This document shows positions 4,652 to 5,676 of a DNA stretch of 5,676 nt, in pieces. The stretch comes from JBHHZM01 sp046758065 (lineage in GTDB: Bacteria > Pseudomonadota > Alphaproteobacteria > JAAXGF01): positions 1 to 5,676 of the forward strand of contig JBHHZM010000171.1 in NCBI GenBank assembly GCA_046758065.1, in the 5' to 3' direction. Under the pieces are notes generated by a model. The model was not told the DNA's origin and made no database searches. It worked only from the letters and a program-made list of their open reading frames with translations. Each line of letters opens with the position of its first letter. Position 1 is the stretch's first letter. A program made the position numbers and the translations under genes.

Positions 4652-5521
4652 ATGTTCATCCAGATCGAAAACACGCCGGACCCGGCGACGCTGAAATTCC
4701 TCCCGGGCCGTGAGGTCCTCGGCTCGGGCGAGGTGAGTTACGGCGACCGCAGCGAAGCCGCGCTATCGCCGCTCGCCCTCCGGCTGTTCGACATCGCCAC
4801 CGTGCGCCGCGTCACGCTGGGCGCCGACTACATCGCCGTCACCAGGGACGGCGACGCCGACTGGCAGGTGCTCAAGCCGCCGCTGCTCGGGATCATCATG
4901 GAGCATTTCATCACCGGCCGGGCGGTGTTCGAACCGCCGGCGCTGGCCGCCGATTACGATCCGGCGGACGAACCGCTGGTGGCGGCGCTCCGGGCGCTGA
5001 TCGACGATCGCATCCGCCCGGGCGTCGAGGCCGAAGGTGGCCGTCTCGCGTTCCGCGGCTATCGCGACCGGGTGGTCGAACTCGAACTCGGCGGCTCGGG
5101 TCTCGCCGCGCCGCTGTTCAGCCTCGAGGTCCGCATCGAGAACACGCTGCGCCACGAGTTCCCCGAGATCGGCGAGGTGCGCTTTTCGGCGCCGGCCCGC
5201 GCGGCGCCGCCCGCGTCGCTCGACCGGGACGACCCCGAGGTCGCCGGTATCCACCGCCTGCTCGAGGACGAGATCAACCCGGCGGTGGCCGCCCACGGCG
5301 GCCATATCGCGCTGCTCGGGGTCGACGATCACATCGCCTACATCCGCCTCGAAGGCGGCTGTCAGGGCTGCGGCCTCGCCGACGTGACGCTCAAACAGGG
5401 GGTCGAGGTGGCGATCATGCAGGCCGTGCCGACGATCGCCGCGGTGCGCGACACCACCGACCACGCCGGCGGGTCAAACCCCTACTACCAGCCCGACAAG
5501 GGCGGCGCGAGCCCGTTCTGA
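4652..5521 (+). CDS. nfu: Nfu-type Fe-S cluster scaffold with tandem NifU-like domains (289 aa)
   Basis: Cytoplasmic iron-sulfur cluster carrier that would bind an assembled [4Fe-4S] cluster between two subunits and deliver it to target enzymes. Residues 1-~95 are the Nfu N-terminal domain (MFIQIENTPDPATLKFLPGR is diagnostic). Residues ~196-268 are a canonical NifU domain with C237-QG-C240 in GGCQGCGLADVTLKQG. Between them, residues ~106-178 are a second NifU-like domain (VAALRALIDDRIRPGVEAEG and ending FPEIGEVRF). In this copy the CxxC site is replaced by GGSGLAA, so it cannot ligate a cluster. Usual alphaproteobacterial Nfu proteins are ~185-190 aa, so this one carries an extra ~100-residue module. 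ATG4652 is chosen because homology starts there and AAGGGG lies three bases upstream; a longer in-frame start at 4544 adds unlikely sequence. Convergent with ctrA. Confidence 0.93.
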   Translation: MFIQIENTPDPATLKFLPGREVLGSGEVSYGDRSEAALSPLALRLFDIATVRRVTLGADYIAVTRDGDADWQVLKPPLLGIIMEHFITGRAVFEPPALAADYDPADEPLVAALRALIDDRIRPGVEAEGGRLAFRGYRDRVVELELGGSGLAAPLFSLEVRIENTLRHEFPEIGEVRFSAPARAAPPASLDRDDPEVAGIHRLLEDEINPAVAAHGGHIALLGVDDHIAYIRLEGGCQGCGLADVTLKQGVEVAIMQAVPTIAAVRDTTDHAGGSNPYYQPDKGGASPF

Positions 5522-5534
5522 GGAGTGCAGCGGA

Positions 5535-5555
5535 GCCGCCCCGCGGGTGGGCGGC
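5535..5555. terminator. Hairpin between convergent nfu and ctrA
   Basis: GCCGCCC (5535-5541) pairs perfectly with GGGCGGC (5549-5555) around a seven-base loop, in the 39-base gap between the two convergent stop codons. It could end transcription from both sides. No T-run is present on either strand, so its efficiency is uncertain. Confidence 0.45.
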
Positions 5556-5560
5556 CCGGA

Positions 5561-5676
5561 TCAGCCGGTTGCTGCGACCGCCGCGTAGGCGTCCGGCGCG
5601 GCCGGCTCCGCCGCCGCTTTGGGCGGGTCCCTGAGGACGTAGCCGCGGCCCCAGACGGTTTCGATGTAGTTCTCGC
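5561..5676 (-). CDS. ctrA: CtrA-type OmpR-family response regulator, C-terminal end (partial)
   Basis: Only the last 37 codons lie in the window; the N-terminal receiver domain and most of the DNA-binding domain are beyond the right edge. On the minus strand the peptide ENYIETVWGRGYVLRDP is the recognition-wing end of a winged-helix OmpR-type domain. It agrees with CtrA of alphaproteobacteria (Caulobacter CtrA has IETVWGRGYVLRDP in this place). CtrA is the master transcription regulator of cell cycle, motility and polarity genes. After the domain comes an Ala/Pro-rich tail ending AVAATG. Caulobacter CtrA ends in Ala-Ala, which is required for ClpXP degradation; that ending is absent here. Another OmpR-family regulator is possible, but the match is close. 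Confidence 0.85.
   Translation of the reverse strand, partial: ENYIETVWGRGYVLRDPPKAAAEPAAPDAYAAVAATG

Noticed and set aside
4763..5464. Minus-strand open frame (233 codons) opposite nfu.
   Set aside because: The nfu frame has clear domain motifs; the opposite product is a compositional shadow.

Overview
The window looks like part of an alphaproteobacterial chromosome. Two genes support this. The right edge carries the C-terminus of a CtrA-type response regulator (ENYIETVWGRGYVLRDP), and next to it is an Nfu protein with the N-terminal domain typical of alphaproteobacteria and mitochondria. The host genes are very GC-rich (51 of 60 bases at 3121-3180, 44 of 60 at 3841-3900).

Left part (1-2412): the 3' part of a tRNA-Gln(CUG) gene is followed by a 169-base gap with a strong hairpin and a 14-bp palindrome. 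Then come a 575-codon gene for a compact Cas12-like (TnpB-derived) RuvC nuclease and, directly on its stop codon, a CRISPR array. The array has five identical 36-base repeats, two decayed terminal repeats, five 30-base spacers and one 29-base spacer. No cas1, cas2 or other cas gene is visible. This is a minimal single-effector type V locus of the V-U kind whose subtype I cannot assign. The last ~75 codons of the effector gene look more like a leader or structured RNA than protein, and they contain short stretches complementary to the repeat. The locus is clearly less GC-rich than its surroundings (34 of 60 bases at 481-540), which suggests acquisition next to the tRNA gene.

Middle (2413-2991): a small helical protein gene ends in a textbook intrinsic terminator. 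It is followed by a 231-base gap. An almost identical 14-bp palindrome, TCACGAAAYCGTGA, occurs upstream of this small gene and again upstream of the next operon.

Right part (2992-5676): three tightly spaced genes encode DsrE/DsrF/DsrH-like small sulfur-carrier-fold proteins, of which only the middle one has cysteines (CGLC). A convergent gene for a two-helix membrane protein follows, with an extended -10 promoter in front of it. Next is an Nfu-type Fe-S scaffold with an unusual extra, cysteine-less NifU-like domain. Last comes the convergent ctrA 3' end. The DsrE-like operon and the Nfu gene both point to sulfur handling, but a functional link between them is inference.
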